From Whalleya microplaca (Eukaryota; Ascomycota; Sordariomycetes; Xylariales; Xylariaceae): a stretch of DNA of 64,000 nucleotides. The position numbers and the translations under genes are program-made. A model generated the notes under the pieces. The model searched no databases, was not told where the DNA came from, and saw only the letters and a program-made list of their open reading frames with translations. Positions within the stretch are counted from its first letter, which is position 1, and every line of letters starts with the position of its first letter. Positions 1 through 12,400 of the stretch are shown one piece after another. The stretch is from positions 1,364,001 through 1,428,000 of the forward strand of contig MU385713.1 in the NCBI GenBank assembly GCA_022497155.1, in the 5' to 3' direction.

Positions 1-343
1 TTCAATTCCTCGATAGCTCTTGGTGGCGACGGGCACACACATCCCATTGGCGTTCCCGTGTCTCTGCTGCACAATAAAAGAAGACAATTCTAGAAGACTT
101 CCTCTTTTCAAGTTTTCTTCCCAGAGTAGAATTCTTTCCAGACATAACACTCAATACCCTAGACTCATCTTCTGCAACGTGAGCTCTTAAATAACTTGAA
201 GTCTCAAGCCACTTAGACTAACTAGAGTTTCCTCCTTTGTCTCATCTTATACTTAAATTCTCTCTCGTTGAACTTTGACAAGACCACCTCCTTGTTAGAC
301 TACCCCTCATCTTACGACACGCCCATAGCTTCCAGACATCAAA
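1..343 (+). promoter_or_regulatory. Promoter and 5' leader of the sugar-alcohol dehydrogenase gene
   Basis: No coding sequence is apparent. The last ~250 bases before the ATG at 344 are rich in C and T (for example ctcatctt and ttctctctcg), as is usual for fungal leaders. No convincing TATA box or named operator was found. The upstream limit lies outside the window. Confidence 0.5.
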
Positions 344-1850
344 ATGGCCTCCCTTCCCCAGTCCATGAAGGCTCTCAGGTAAGCTATATTTTCGATCTAA
401 AGCTCCAGAAAGACTTTAGTTCGACGGCTTCAAACCCAATAGAGCTTTTTGAGTCTGTTGTCTTCTGTAATGCGCTAACCGCTCCATCCGTAGATATGAG
501 AAGCCAGAGGTATGGAGCATTGTCAACGTGCCTCTGCCCAAGCTACGCGCCGGCGACGTCCTCGTTAAGGTCAAGGCAAGTCAGACCAAATAGTTGGGCT
601 TCCTCTCATTTCCTCCGCACTAACACGGGGTATACAGGCTTGCGGTGTTTGCGGCACCGACCTGCACATCCACGAGGGAGAGTTCATTGCTGAATTCCCC
701 CTCATTCCAGGACACGAGACTATTGGCGAGGTTGTCGGTAAGTTTTTCTGTCCAGATGACAAGTCCTACACAGTAAGCTCACAACCACCCAGGCTTTGCC
801 GATGACGTCAAGGGCTTCAACATCGGCGACCGTGTCGCTGCCGACAACTCAGAACTCTGCGGTCACTGGTGAGTAGCTTTTCTCCATCCTGTCTTTCCTT
901 GTGAACAATGCAATTGACTCACGCTTCCACAGCTTCTACTGCCGAAGAGGCCAGGAGTTGCTCTGCGAGGACTTCAAGGCGCACGGTGTTCTCGGATTAG
1001 ATGGTGGTTTTGCTGAATACGTGCGTGTGCCCCCCAGTCCTCGGTTCGGTTCGCTCGACTAATTCGCTGATTTCGTGATCCAGGCCTCCTACACACAGGG
1101 CCGTCTATTCAAGATCAACAACATTAGCGATGTCGATGCCACCCTCATCGAACCCGCTTCTTGCGCCATGCACGGCCTCGAGAAGATCGCCCCTAAGGCT
1201 GGTTCTCACGCCCTGCTGATCGGTGCCGGCCCTACCGGTCTGATGATGGCCCAATTCCTCAAGCACTCCGGTGTCTCGCAATTGACCATCGCCGCCCCCG
1301 AGGGCACCAAGTTGGAGTTGGCGAAGAGCCTCGACGCCGCCGATTTCTATGTCCCTCTCTCCCGGTCGAACCCCGGTCCCCAGTGGGAGAAGATTAAGAA
1401 AGACAACCCGTACGGCTTCGATATCGGTATGTGAACGTAGTGGCGGGATTTGTGTAATTGACACTGACGTATTGTGTAGTCGTTGAGGCCAGTGGAAGCT
1501 CCAAGGTCCTGGAGGACGCCATCAACTACGTCCGCCGAGGAGGCAAGCTTGTCTGCTATGGTGTTTACCCCAACTCCGCCCGTGTCTCTTGGGCACCATC
1601 CAAGATCTTCGGTGATGGTAAGTCGATCGATTGACTCCAATGTGAATTATACTGATTGTAATTAGAAATTACCATCATCGGTTCCTTCTCCGAGACTTAC
1701 ATGTTCCCCGCCACCGTCGACTACCTAGACAGCGGCAAGGTCAAGACCAAGGGTATCGTCAACAAGGTCTTCAAGCTCGAGCAATGGGCCGAAGCCCTCG
1801 AGAGCATCCGCAACAAGTCCGCCATCAAGGCTGTCATCGTCTTCGACTAA
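344..1850 (+). CDS. Zinc-dependent medium-chain alcohol dehydrogenase, D-arabinitol/sorbitol dehydrogenase type
   Basis: Eight exons: 344-378, 494-575, 638-737, 793-868, 933-1020, 1084-1426, 1480-1617, 1666-1850, giving 348 aa, normal for the MDR family. Seen: catalytic-zinc region CGVCGTD (C41, C44) and GHE (64-66); the structural-zinc lobe [15 protein letters not shown] with C95, C98, C101, C109; and the Rossmann motif GAGPTG (174-179). Family knowledge: such cytosolic enzymes oxidise polyols or secondary alcohols with NAD(P)+. The overall look ([24 protein letters not shown]) suggests D-arabinitol or sorbitol dehydrogenase rather than ethanol dehydrogenase; the substrate is inferred. The ATG at 344 is the first that continues in frame through exon 2. 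Intron 2 (576-637) begins GCAAGT, not GT; this GC-AG intron keeps the conserved KVKACGVCG intact. Sequence downstream is unrelated, so no cluster is evident. Confidence 0.9.
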
Positions 1851-3225
1851 ATCAGTATATACCCTAAGCTTGAATGCGAGGGCGCTATCCATCCGGTCAA
1901 GATTACGTAGACAGGTTGCATAGAGTGCAGATAAATAAGTGAAAAAAATGTTCAGAGAAATAACCATTCGCCGTGCCCCCTACATGCGCTTCCAATGTGA
2001 TATATGTGATGACTTGTAGTTGAGACCAGCCAATCAACGGCGTCTTGTCTTCCGTATTGGGGAGGCGTAACCTAGCGAGTGTCACATTGCAGACCCCTTG
2101 CTTTAATGAATGACAGGACGGAGGAATAATGGTTGGTCGATTATTGACTGTTGGTCGTCGTTCGTCGTCAATATAAGCATCGTCGTTCCCCACGACCTTG
2201 ATGGCCATGCATGATCGTGGGAACCACTTAAAGCCACGATCCCAGCTATCACGTCAGCTGCAGCTCTGACAGGAGCTAATCTGGACATCGGATGGGGTTT
2301 GCATCGGGGGTTTGACGGGGAATAATGGGCTGCTGATCCCCGGTTGTGTATACTCTGCTGGTCTATTCCCCTGGGTTGGATGTTTATATCTAGATGAATA
2401 TACACGGGCCTAGGGATCTGCCTGGCTCACACCGCAGGTTTACTGCAGGAATGCGGTACTACGAGCTGCCTGCGGCTATGCGGAAGGAGATAAACAAGAC
2501 ATTTGTAATGTGACACGGCGTCCCTGGATCTTACGACCTGCTCTGTATGTATCCACATTCGAGAGTTTGTAGTGGCATACCTCCCCTTCTATCTCGAGCT
2601 TAGTATAATGAAATACGTTCTTCTTAAGCTGATGATGTCTCGTTCCTTTGTCTGTTATTGTCAGCTTTATGTGCGGACTTCACTCGAGTCACCGTAACTT
2701 AGAAATGACGTGATGCTGGGTTGTTGCGCTATGTCGTCGATCGTGTCACTGGGTGTCATATGTGCATGTATTCCCGAGACAAATGGTTATTGAGGATATT
2801 ACAGGGACCAGTTAGTGGTCAACTAAAAGGGATGCAGTGGTGTACGGTCGTTGTGCGAGCTGAGTATGTTCAGATGGTTGGAATATCGTTGCCTAAGTGT
2901 TAAGTGAGATGTTTGTACTTGTAGAGGCCATCGACATGATGAGGCTTCCGAAATTAAAAACAGCGGGAGTAGGGAGTTCATAATGGATTGTATCATATTC
3001 TTAAGTTCTATAGAAGCTATCGCAAGTGTCTAGACATAAAAGTCAACGAACGAAGTCCACTTATCCGTTCAGGGGTATTTAAACTCCAAACTCCGTGTGC
3101 CCTTTCCGCCTGTCTACATCGACGCAGCCGATCCGCTTTCTGAAATCCACGCAAAGTTCACATATCGAGATCTCTTCTTCTTCCCGCCGCCGCTTGTGTC
3201 TACCACCACACCACACGGACTATCA
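1851..3225. other. Intergenic region between two convergent genes
   Basis: This spacer lies between the 3' ends of the dehydrogenase (+) and the next gene (-). Short open frames here have no recognisable protein character. No RNA gene or repeat was identified. It should hold both terminators, but no distinct signal stands out. Confidence 0.6.
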
Positions 3226-4305
3226 TCACGCCTTCCAGAACTTCGTGGTGCTCCACCAACTCTCCCGCTTCGCCTCCGCCTGCTTCTCATTGATCAGCTC
3301 CTCCTCCGGCTCGTCGTCGTCCTCTTCCTCGCATGTGATCCCCAGCGCCTTGAACACCTTCTGCATGTTCGCGAGCGGCACGTCGATCCCCTTGACCGTG
3401 TCATCGCACCACCCCGCCCCCGCGCACCGCTTGCCCACTAACCGCATCTGTGCCTGCCCTAGTGCCGCCACGGCGACCTTCCGGTCTACGTTCCCCTGCA
3501 GCGTGGCTTCGAAGTGGCCGCGGCGGATATCGAGACGGCCCTTGAGGTCCGCCAATACGCGGCCCTGCGCATCCTGGATCTCGAACCCGCAGATCCCAAA
3601 GCTGAGCTCCATGGGGCTCGGGTTCATAACACGAATCGTGACTGCGAGCGCACCGGCGCCCGCTCCCGCGCCGGGGTGCTTCTGCGTGGTGGTGGCGCGC
3701 TGGACGCGGATGGTGGGGCCGCACATGCCGGCCATGGGGATCTCCTTCTCGTAGGTGATGGGCTTGGGGCCGAGGCCGAGGGAGAGGACGGTGGTGTGGC
3801 CGTTCTTCAGGGAGAGGGTCGCGTTGGTGGCGCAGATGACGGGGCGGATGAAGGCCTGCAGCGCGCTCGCGTCCGTGATCCGCACCAGCTGGTTGGTCAC
3901 CTTGATCGGGGCGCCGCCGGACGTCGTCATGATCTGCGGGAGTGTGACTTGCCCGAAGCAGCCCCCCGGCCCGCACAGGTCCATCGTCATCGGCGTTAGC
4001 GTCGCCTTCGCGGGCCCGGTGTTCGTCGCGCGCGCCTCGATCGAGACGTGGAAGGAGCTGGGAGGGGGGTTAGAAGGGGGTTTGAAGATGTGTGTAACCA
4101 GATACTGATGTAAGGGGGAATCGATATAGAGGGAGGAGAGGAGGCGGTTCATATGCATAGGTACTTACTCTTCGGTGACATTGCTGATGCGGATGAGAGA
4201 GATCACTAGCTCGCTGTGGCCGAGGATGTACCTCACGATGTTCTGAAAGGCGACGTCCATCTGGCTGGAGTGATGCTGGACTAATGATTGGAAGCTGAAG
4301 TCCAT
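3226..4305 (-). CDS. Conserved-looking fungal protein of unknown function (possibly LEA14/DUF3712-like beta domain)
   Basis: Two exons on the minus strand: 4305-4169 and 4057-3226, giving 322 aa. The 111-nt intron (4168-4058) starts GTAAGT and ends CCCTCCCAG; splicing joins the N-terminus MDFSFQSLVQHHSSQMDVAF to SFHVSIEARATNTGPAKATL. The open frame through the intron, starting at 4158, is misleading because it would drop the first exon. No signal peptide or membrane span is evident. The body consists of beta-rich stretches of the type 'VSIEARATNTGPAKATLTPM', then several G/A/P-rich segments. It ends with an acidic run (CEEEDDDEPEEEL, near residues 290-302) and a basic-aromatic tail ending WWSTTKFWKA. 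The strand-like 'tandem beta' look recalls fungal DUF3712/LEA-type proteins, but this is a guess. GC content of exon 2 is far higher than the flanks, supporting real coding. Confidence 0.75.
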
Positions 4306-6562
4306 TGTTCAGGAGGAGTGGGCTGTAGTGCTTACGGTGTTTATTTTATATATCCTAGGGATGTTGTTTGTTTGCTACGTAAGATGGGACGGCTCGAGGC
4401 AAACTGTAGGGTTGCATCAGTTGAGTGACTGTGGCCGCCTGTGTGGTAGTCTCGTGGGTGTGTGTGTGTGTGTGTGAGTGTGTGAGTGAGTGGCAGAGTA
4501 GGTTGTGGAGGCCTCGTCTATCGATCGTTGTTTCAGTGTAACTCTCCCGGTCGATCGAACCCAGCATATGTTGCCTAGTCACGGTTCACGATGGGGGGTA
4601 AAGATCTGCTTCGTGGAGGTCAGTGATAGGGTGCTGGCTGTGAAATCACTGGTTCACAGAGGTGTTTAAAGATGAAATACATAGCAGATGACGACAAAGT
4701 TGAAAGCTGGTTTTACATAGGCGCAGCAGCTGATCATTGGCTGAAACTATTGAAATAGGATAGAATGCTAGAACGAGATAAGGCAGGGGCTGCTCAAGAT
4801 CATTACCCGACTTGAGTGTCTCAACATTCATGCGCCCAATAGGAGTGGCTGTGAGATCAATAATGTTTTAACCCATGCTTATTACGTAGGGCTGTCACAT
4901 GCAAAAAGTCCTGGGCTGATTATGACAAAGCTACACATGAGGACAGAGTCAATCTCAAACAGGATAATCGTCTCAGGCAAGTTGGCACTAAAGTTGCTGA
5001 TGCTGACTATCATATGTATCAGATTAGGCTGTTGTTTATAAAGACTTATGTGATGGCTATGTTGATGGTTTAGTCCAGTTGGCTAGGTAGAATTGCGATT
5101 CGCTCTTTGGTTTTGAAATTCTAGAGCCACATATGTTGTTATCCTTATCGATACAGTATCCTTATCATTATCGTAACTCTTATCGCGATCCTAGGCAGCT
5201 CTGATTTCAAACTTCATAACTCATCCTCTTAACATTTACATCGAAGTAAGACGAAATTCAAGTCTGCCTTCAACAGCTCGTCTTGCTATTCACGGGTTGA
5301 GATAACGAGCCTTCATAACTTACATGTGTGATGGGATACTGAGTCTACATGGATATGCAAAGCTCTTTCCACCACAAGATTCAGGGCGAGCGAGACCTCT
5401 GGGTAGCACAACATCGGAAAGTTCCAGTTCGCCTCAGCCGGGGACTGATCAAGCCGATAAAAACACACGTGTAGTCTGAAAGAAAGTATTGTAGATGTAT
5501 ATGCATCATTGAGCTAACAAAACTAATTATATTCAAGCTGCAAATGTAGTCAAGACGCGCGGACCCAAAGACGACAAACACCTAGACGTCCTCACCTTTT
5601 TCGATCGATGCCCAATGTGATGATGGCAAGGCTTCCGCATCCCGTAGCTTTTATCACCATTGGACCATGCACCCGAGCTGCAGTAAGCCAAGTATCTTCG
5701 GAGCAACGAAAGTCGACCCGTGACTGTCCCCCGGCTCGCGCCGCTGTTTATTAAGCTCGTGCTCTCTACCTTGTTTGGCTTCTTGTCGTTAAGCAAGGCC
5801 CTATCTACGATACCGGAGTGACGCAGGTGTAATCTGCCTATGCCCACGAGTGGCGACCAGGCGCGGAAGCACCCATACCAGGGAAGACGAACTCTGCGTA
5901 CTTATGGATCTCAAAATACACATGTGCACAGGAAACATTGCTGCACCAGTGGGATGAGGGACAATGCGCAACAGCATCCCACCTAGGTATCCCGTTGCTC
6001 TAAAGCACATGTATCATGCATATTCCCAAGTGCAGAAAACCAGGAAATCGTTGTTTCTCGTTACCTAAACCTGAGGGAAGGTACTACCTTAGGGATCAAG
6101 TGATCACCCCTGGAAGTGTTCTAGATCTCGTGAATAGTGGACACGAGGTCTATGGGACGGGACAATTGCCTTGGTTATGCAGACGGCGTACAAGAGAGTC
6201 GAAAAGCAGACCCTAAAGAATAATCAAATGCATTATGGAAAACCCTACAGCATTGCAAGTCGCAACTGCAGCTCAAACTACATTACTCCATTTGCGAGTT
6301 CTATACTCAGGTATACCTTGATTGGCTATAAGCCCTACCGGAACTATTACGCAACGCATGGACAACACATAAATGCTGTGTCTCCTGTCAAGGCCGAAAT
6401 GATATACCTATCTATTGCCGCTTAGGAGTACAAGTTGGCCCAAATACACATCCAATCTTATAAGAAACACAAGCAATATGAAAACTAGTAATTTGGAAAC
6501 CCTCAAACCCAAGAAAGGTCCTTATCAATCATGGACATGATATCTTTTGAAAGAACAACATC
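4306..6562. other. Intergenic, gene-free, AT-rich
   Basis: Holds the upstream region of the minus-strand gene at 3226-4305, including a TG microsatellite at 4455-4492, and the 3' flank of the Con-6 gene. From about 4600 to 6500 the sequence is AT-rich with only short random open frames. No RNA gene or intact mobile element was recognised. Confidence 0.6.
4455..4492. repeat. TG dinucleotide microsatellite
   Basis: A run of about nine TG units is followed by interrupted GAGTG units. It lies ~150 bases upstream of the gene that starts at 4305 on the minus strand. Confidence 0.9.
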
Positions 6563-6872
6563 TTACTCAACAGCCATCGCTCGGCTGCCTTCAAGCTCAT
6601 CCGCGGCGTTCTTGCTGCGAGGGTCGTCTTTATTGCCGTAGTGCGCAGCATCACCGCCCATCTCATCGATTGCCTTACGGCTGTTCTCCTTTGAAGCGTC
6701 ACTGGTGTCTGCTAGAGTCAGCACTGGAAGCCGAAGGATTACTCTGTGTGAATGTACTCGGGTTAGACAGGTTTGCCTTGTGTCCCTGGACTGAGTGAGA
6801 GATGTTCTCCTTGCCAGTGGTAAGCTCCTCCATGTCTCGAGTCATGACTGATTTGGCGCCGGCTGAGTCCAT
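6563..6872 (-). CDS. Con-6 family conidiation-associated small protein
   Basis: Two exons on the minus strand, 6872-6758 and 6708-6563, with a 49-nt intron (6757-6709), give 86 aa. Splicing creates GHKANLSNPNTSDASKENSR (residues 30-49), the Con-6 motif G-H-K-A-x-L-x-N-P-N-x-S-x-x-A/S-K. The unspliced frame loses this motif halfway and stops soon after. Known: Con-6 proteins are small, hydrophilic, and accumulate during conidiation; molecular function is poorly known. Start choice: an in-frame ATG at 6974 exists, but a TATA box at 7008-7000 puts transcription start about there, so the ATG at 6872 (MDSAGAKSVMTRDM) fits better. The tail (KAIDEMGGDAAHYGNKDD) is charged. Only one copy of the repeat is present, whereas many family members have two. 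Confidence 0.88.
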
Positions 6873-6999
6873 GATTGTTTGATGCTGACTTATAAAGTTC
6901 GGGTCGATAGAATACAAGCCGTGAATTTTATGAGCTGTGAATGTTTTGTATACTTGATGATCTTGCTGATCCATTAGAGCTCGCTAGCAATCTTGCTTC

Positions 7000-7008
7000 T
7001 ATTTTATA
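7000..7008 (-). promoter_or_regulatory. TATA box of the Con-6 gene
   Basis: Reading the minus strand, TATAAAATA lies 128 bases upstream of the chosen ATG at 6872. It is the clearest TATA element in this part of the window and argues against the upstream in-frame ATG, which would be only ~26 bases away. Confidence 0.55.
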
Positions 7009-7688
7009 CCCTCGATCATGCGCGGACGACAGGATGACGTGTTGAGTCATAAGGGCTTCTTATGCCAGTGAACACATCTCGATTCACATGATATCAAGGA
7101 ATTATACCTTGAAGAATTCGATGCATCTTTGCAACTCAATCCCATGGCCTCGAGGGTATTCGCTGAGATGAATGCTGGTACTTGTCCTGTAATTGGCCCC
7201 CCCGGACTATATACGTCATATATGGCTTGGCTGCAGGTCCAGCGGGATGATTGACCACGAGAATATAATAGCTGTCTTCGCAGCCGAATTACCTTGTACG
7301 CTTCTATCTGTTCTCCTTAGACATTCAGTTCCCGCAAAAATGGACGTTGATACTGGCCAATACTGAATGTATGCTTGATTTGGTGACTAGACTTATTAGT
7401 GGATGAGATGACTTAGTGATGAATGCTCGTCTAGCACATGATATCTTGGCTTGCATCTTGGCTTCAAAGATGTTGCTTTCCTAGCCAGACTGTAGACGAA
7501 TATAAGATAAACTAAGAAGTCGAGGAGAATGTCGTTGTCATAAATGACAAGCTACACTTAGTACCCGAAAACCCTCTCATGTTCTCAACTCCTGATCGAG
7601 TAAATCAACGGCATTTTAACTTCAATTGACGACAATATGTATGTATGAAAGCAGAAAATGAAGGGATTGAGAAGAGCTATGAATGAAT

Positions 7689-7760
7689 AACCATATAGCG
7701 CTGTTGAGAATCGAGACTAACTCAACTCTAGGTGGTTATAGTACTAGAAGCCCTTAGACT
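7689..7760. repeat. Diverged dispersed repeat R2, copy 1
   Basis: The block AATAACCATATAGCGCTGTT matches AATAACCGTATAGCGCTGCC at 54511 and onward, differing only by transitions. A weaker match continues for about 50 bases more. The element type is unknown. Confidence 0.5.
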
Positions 7761-9458
7761 ACATAGACTTTGAAGGCCCAGGCGTCTACTTGATATTGCA
7801 AGATATAAACGGCGAATGGCACCTTCGTTTATGACTCCTGTTAGAAACAGTGTCATAAGCTAATGTAGATAGCGAAAGGCGGCTTTCATATTGTTTGCGA
7901 TTGGATGAGACCCGGCTAGCTACGTCGGGTTTCTGATAAAGTTGCATGCAAACCAGCCGGTCCTATAATTTCAACTAGTATTACTGATAGGGCAGAAGAC
8001 TCCGCTTGCTTTATAAGATTGGTTCTTTATAAGGCATAGCAACCTACTTGATTATTGATATAAAGTGACACACGATGTAGCTGTCTCTATGTCGTGACCG
8101 TTCAATATTGCAACAGAGCTCTGAATGTGTGAGATTCATGTATCCTTCAATAAACGTTTTATGTAGAATATGAAATCCGAGTCATCGAAGCTCATTTGAA
8201 TGGACTCCTTGAAGTTGAATATACATTGTTTGTATCTCGAATTCCGGCTTATCTTTCGAGCATCGGTCGCCCGTGAGGGAAGGTGTTTGCCGTGTTGGTG
8301 CTGGTGCCGGTGGAGTCTTTAAACCGGGTAGATGGGAACTAACTTCATGGCAGTCAGCCACCCGCTGCATCTGCATGGTCTACTGTGTATGCAGCGGTGA
8401 CAGTTCCCGGCATCAGGGCGAGTCTGGGATATCGATACGATTATATACGATTATACATACGATTATGTAGGCAGCGTATGAGGGGAAACAAAGTCTATTT
8501 TAATCGACAAGGTGGCGGTCTGGACTGCCCACCGGCAGAATGACGAATCACTGATATGATAATAGTAATTTGGCCTTGGGTCTGCCGTCAATGCTGCAAA
8601 TGTCATCATCAGCGTTGAAGTGTCAGCGTCTGGCACCGACAGATGAGGAATGTTTCACCCCGTCTGAAAACGGGTCTGATGGGGACCCTCCCACAAATGC
8701 AACGAGATTACCAAAGACGAGGTACGAATCCAGCAGGTGAAACGGCCTACAAACACACAAGTACACACGTGTACAGTACATACATATGTAACGGTTTACA
8801 CATATTACTGCGTATGAATAAGAACCGTGGAAGAGATCCCTTGTATTTAATGCGGGGACTGGCACTTGGGGGGCTTGTGGGCTTGTGGGGAGGGTAAGAC
8901 GGTAGCTGGATGCCAGTGGATGGGACGGTAGGTACAGGGGGAGACTTCTTTCGGGGAACGGCAAGCGCTACGATTCGCTAATGCTTTCAACACTTTCCAA
9001 TCTAACGTGCCAATTTCCACCACACGATACGAAACCTCCATTTGTTCATTCATTCATCCATTCATTCGTCTTGCTCCTCTGCTTAACCCACTCGCTCTCG
9101 AAGCCTCTCTCTATCCCGCACATACGTACGAGATCACCTACAGTTCTAATCATAAATATTTGCAATGACTGTCGACGTCTATGTCCCCTGCAGCGACCCT
9201 ACATGACTGACTCGAAATCTGTAAATGAGCGCCTCGGTTGCTGAACGGGTGCCCAACACATTAACTCTCGGCTCGGGTAGACATTGCCGCAGTTAGAACA
9301 GTTCCAGCTCGACAACGTCCCTACCTAGTACTACTTAGGTTGTCGATATCTAAGCTATCCGGAAATAAACTTCCTGCACAGATGCAGAGGTAATCGCCCC
9401 TTCCTGCCAGTAAGCTTTTACAGCTTCCACGGGTTTCCTTTACCCAGCAGCAAGCATA

Positions 9459-12400
9459 ATGTCTTCCCGTCCCAACCGGCCTTCTTACGGCCACCGTGAC
9501 TTCGCGCTTCGTGATCAGCCCATGAACGAGTTGCCCCGTCCACCACCGAGACCCAACCCGAGGTTTCCCGACTTCGACGTCTACCGAAACAATCAGGTTC
9601 AAGTCGAGTCCAGTTCCGACGACGACGACGATTTTGCCATCCAGAAACCTAAACGTCCTGCCCAGCACTCCCGCTCAATGAGCAACCCATTTCCCTCGTT
9701 ATTTTCGAGCAAGAAAAAGAAGCATGGCGGCGGACCTGGTAACGGACCTGTCCACGGACCTGGTCACGGACCTGGCAACGAGGGGCTTGTCGATAACGAT
9801 CCCCTCAAGTCCAAACCACTGCCGAGCCTGCCCCAGACAGCGGCTCCCAGGAGGGTGCCGCGTGGACCGGCAGAGTTTGCGACTGGAAATTGTATGACAT
9901 GTGCTGCTCTAGTCCGTTGGCCGCAGGATCTGGACATCTTTCGATGCACGATCTGCTTGACCATAAATGATCTCAAGCCTCATGATCCTGTTGCTAGTTT
10001 TACCGGGGCTCAACCCTCAGTGAATAATAGAGGCGCCGTGCAACCTCAGGAGAGCAAACCCAATCCCTCACGGCCTCCCCCGCCTCCCCGTATGTCCTGC
10101 CATAAACCCAAGACAAGTTGTATACTTATGACCATAGCAGATTCAATATCCCTTAACCATACCAAGGCTTTGATTAAGCAGTGCTTGCGTTCCTCGTTAC
10201 ATTCTTGGATGTCGACACAATCGGATCGAGAACATCCCGAAGCCTGGCCATTGCAACCGCCATCCAGGCCGTCAGATGAGTACCTTGCACCGCGAGAATC
10301 GCCGAGTAAGCAAGACAGTTCGCCGTCTTCGAGTGCCACTCCGCCAGCCTATATTTGTAACGCCGTATTCGACGAGTTCTCTGATCTCGGTCTTGAACCA
10401 AATCCTCTGAACAATGGTGCGAGGTCCTACTCCACCTCGTATCCCGACGTCCGGAGCTCCACGTTTCCTCTTGGGGCCCAAGCAGGAGGAAACAGCTCTA
10501 ACACAAATATCAAGCCTCCTGAGCCGGAACCCAAGAGGATATTTAAGAAATTAGAAGACTATATTGTTTTATGCTTTGGTATTCAACCATGTGTGAACCA
10601 CTCTTTTGTCCCTCGGCGCGTGAGTGTTACCTCAAGGATGCCTGCCGAAGCTGCGAGAAGGCGTGCTACGGAAAGTCGGAGGGAACCACATGTTCAAGAT
10701 GATGCACCTATCTCCGAACTCGACCCTAAACTGCTTCTCCTGGGCAACTTTGCTGAGAATGGTGCATGGTGGACCGGTGGCCAAGAAGATGCGCCGCCTA
10801 CCAGGAGCTCTTCTCGACGAAACGACAAAGCACCGTCGATCGTGACCCCTAAATCGCCACGAATTGACTGGGGTGAAGCCATGGAATGGTACCATGCAAT
10901 AATCAACACAGCTGAGCTTTGGCCGGAAGTATACGAAGAGATGTTACAGCTTGATCCATCTCAACAGCTACCAGACGCAAGGTTACGGCAGCTGGACGCA
11001 ATGCTTCTTGAGGCCCAGGAACACGTCCAGAGACTTTTGTTGAAGTGTACAGAAATGCTTTTGAAACGACCCGGCAGATTAATGGCAGAGCCCCAGGATG
11101 TTCGCTTCCTGCTCTTGATGTTGGCTAATCCACTCCTCATCCCGGGATGCAAGACGTACGTGGGCCAATATCAGCATTTGAGCAAAGGCAAGAGCGCAGC
11201 CTCCGAACGAGACCCAGAACACCAAGCTAGGTCTTCCTTAGGGCGGCATTCCGGTATCATCAAGCGAATTCTTGGTCTTTTAGCGAACTCCTCTGAACAG
11301 TGTCATCATCATTTAGTCACGTGGCTCTCTAGACTGCCTGAGCATCTCTTCCTTCAGACGAAGGACCTTGTCAGTGGCTTCGTTACCTACCGGTTAAACC
11401 GCCAAAGCGAAAAGAAATTGGAGCCTAAGGTGGATGTAACGGGTGGTCTCATCCCCCAGATTCCTAACACACGCACTGGTGCTACACCAGCAACGCTACA
11501 CGCTGCTTTAGAGGCCTCAAAATCATCGAAAAAACAACAGCAACCTCCCGAACCCATCCGTGCAGCATATACGGACGACTGGCAGCTCAAAGCAGCTGCG
11601 AGAGTCATGGCCCTGATATTCGCTGCAAATAACTTGACACACGTTCGACGTAATGATGGTCCTGACGGGCGCAGCCACGGTCGCATGTTAACAACAAGCG
11701 ACTTTTACAATACGTTGGTGGATTGCCTGGATTTCAAAGCCGACTTTGAAATGTGGGAAACGAAACGCACCAAGTTTGCTTTCTGCCAGTACCCCTTTTT
11801 CCTAAGCATTTGGGCGAAGATACAGATTCTAGAATTCGATGCCAAACGCCAGATGGCAGGTAAAGCGCGAGAGGCCTTCTTTGATAGCATTTTAACGCAT
11901 AAGAACTATGCACAATACCTCGTTCTTCACATTCGTCGGGAATGCCTGGTGGAAGACAGCCTCAAGCAGGTGAGTGAAGTTGTCGGCAGTGGTAGTGAGG
12001 ATATAAAAAAGGGCTTGCGCATTGAGTTCCAAGGAGAGGAGGGCGTTGATGGAGGTGGTCTTCGAAAGGAATGGTTTCTTCTCTTGGTGAGGGAGGTGTT
12101 CAACCCGGATCATGGTACGCACGGATATCTATTCCCCTGTGAGATAATGGCTGACTGTCTTAGGACTCTTCGTTTATGACGAGGATTCGAAATTTTGCTA
12201 CTTCAACCCGAACACCTTTGAGACGTCCGATCAGTATTTCCTGGTCGGGGTATTGCTTGGTCTCGCTATATACAACTCGACGATACTCGATGTCGCTTTC
12301 CCCCCTTTTGCTTTCCGAAAATTGCTTGCCTCTGCACCTCCTCCAGCTGTTGGCGCGCCTGCTCACTCGCGCCCAGCCATGAATTATACCTTAGATGATT

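Larger units (their letters stand above)
6873..9458. other. Intergenic, AT-rich with repeat relics; HECT-gene promoter at its right end
   Basis: From 6900 to about 8600 the sequence is AT-rich and gene-free. It includes one copy of a diverged repeat (7689-7760) shared with 54511-54590. A short (ATTC)n run sits near 9045-9068. From 8900 onward it becomes GC-richer and CT-rich and serves as promoter and leader for the ligase starting at 9459. Confidence 0.6.

Noticed and set aside
4545..4562. Possible tRNA B-box (GGTTCGA on the minus strand) and similar sites
   Set aside because: No matching A-box, acceptor stem or cloverleaf could be found around any such site in the window.
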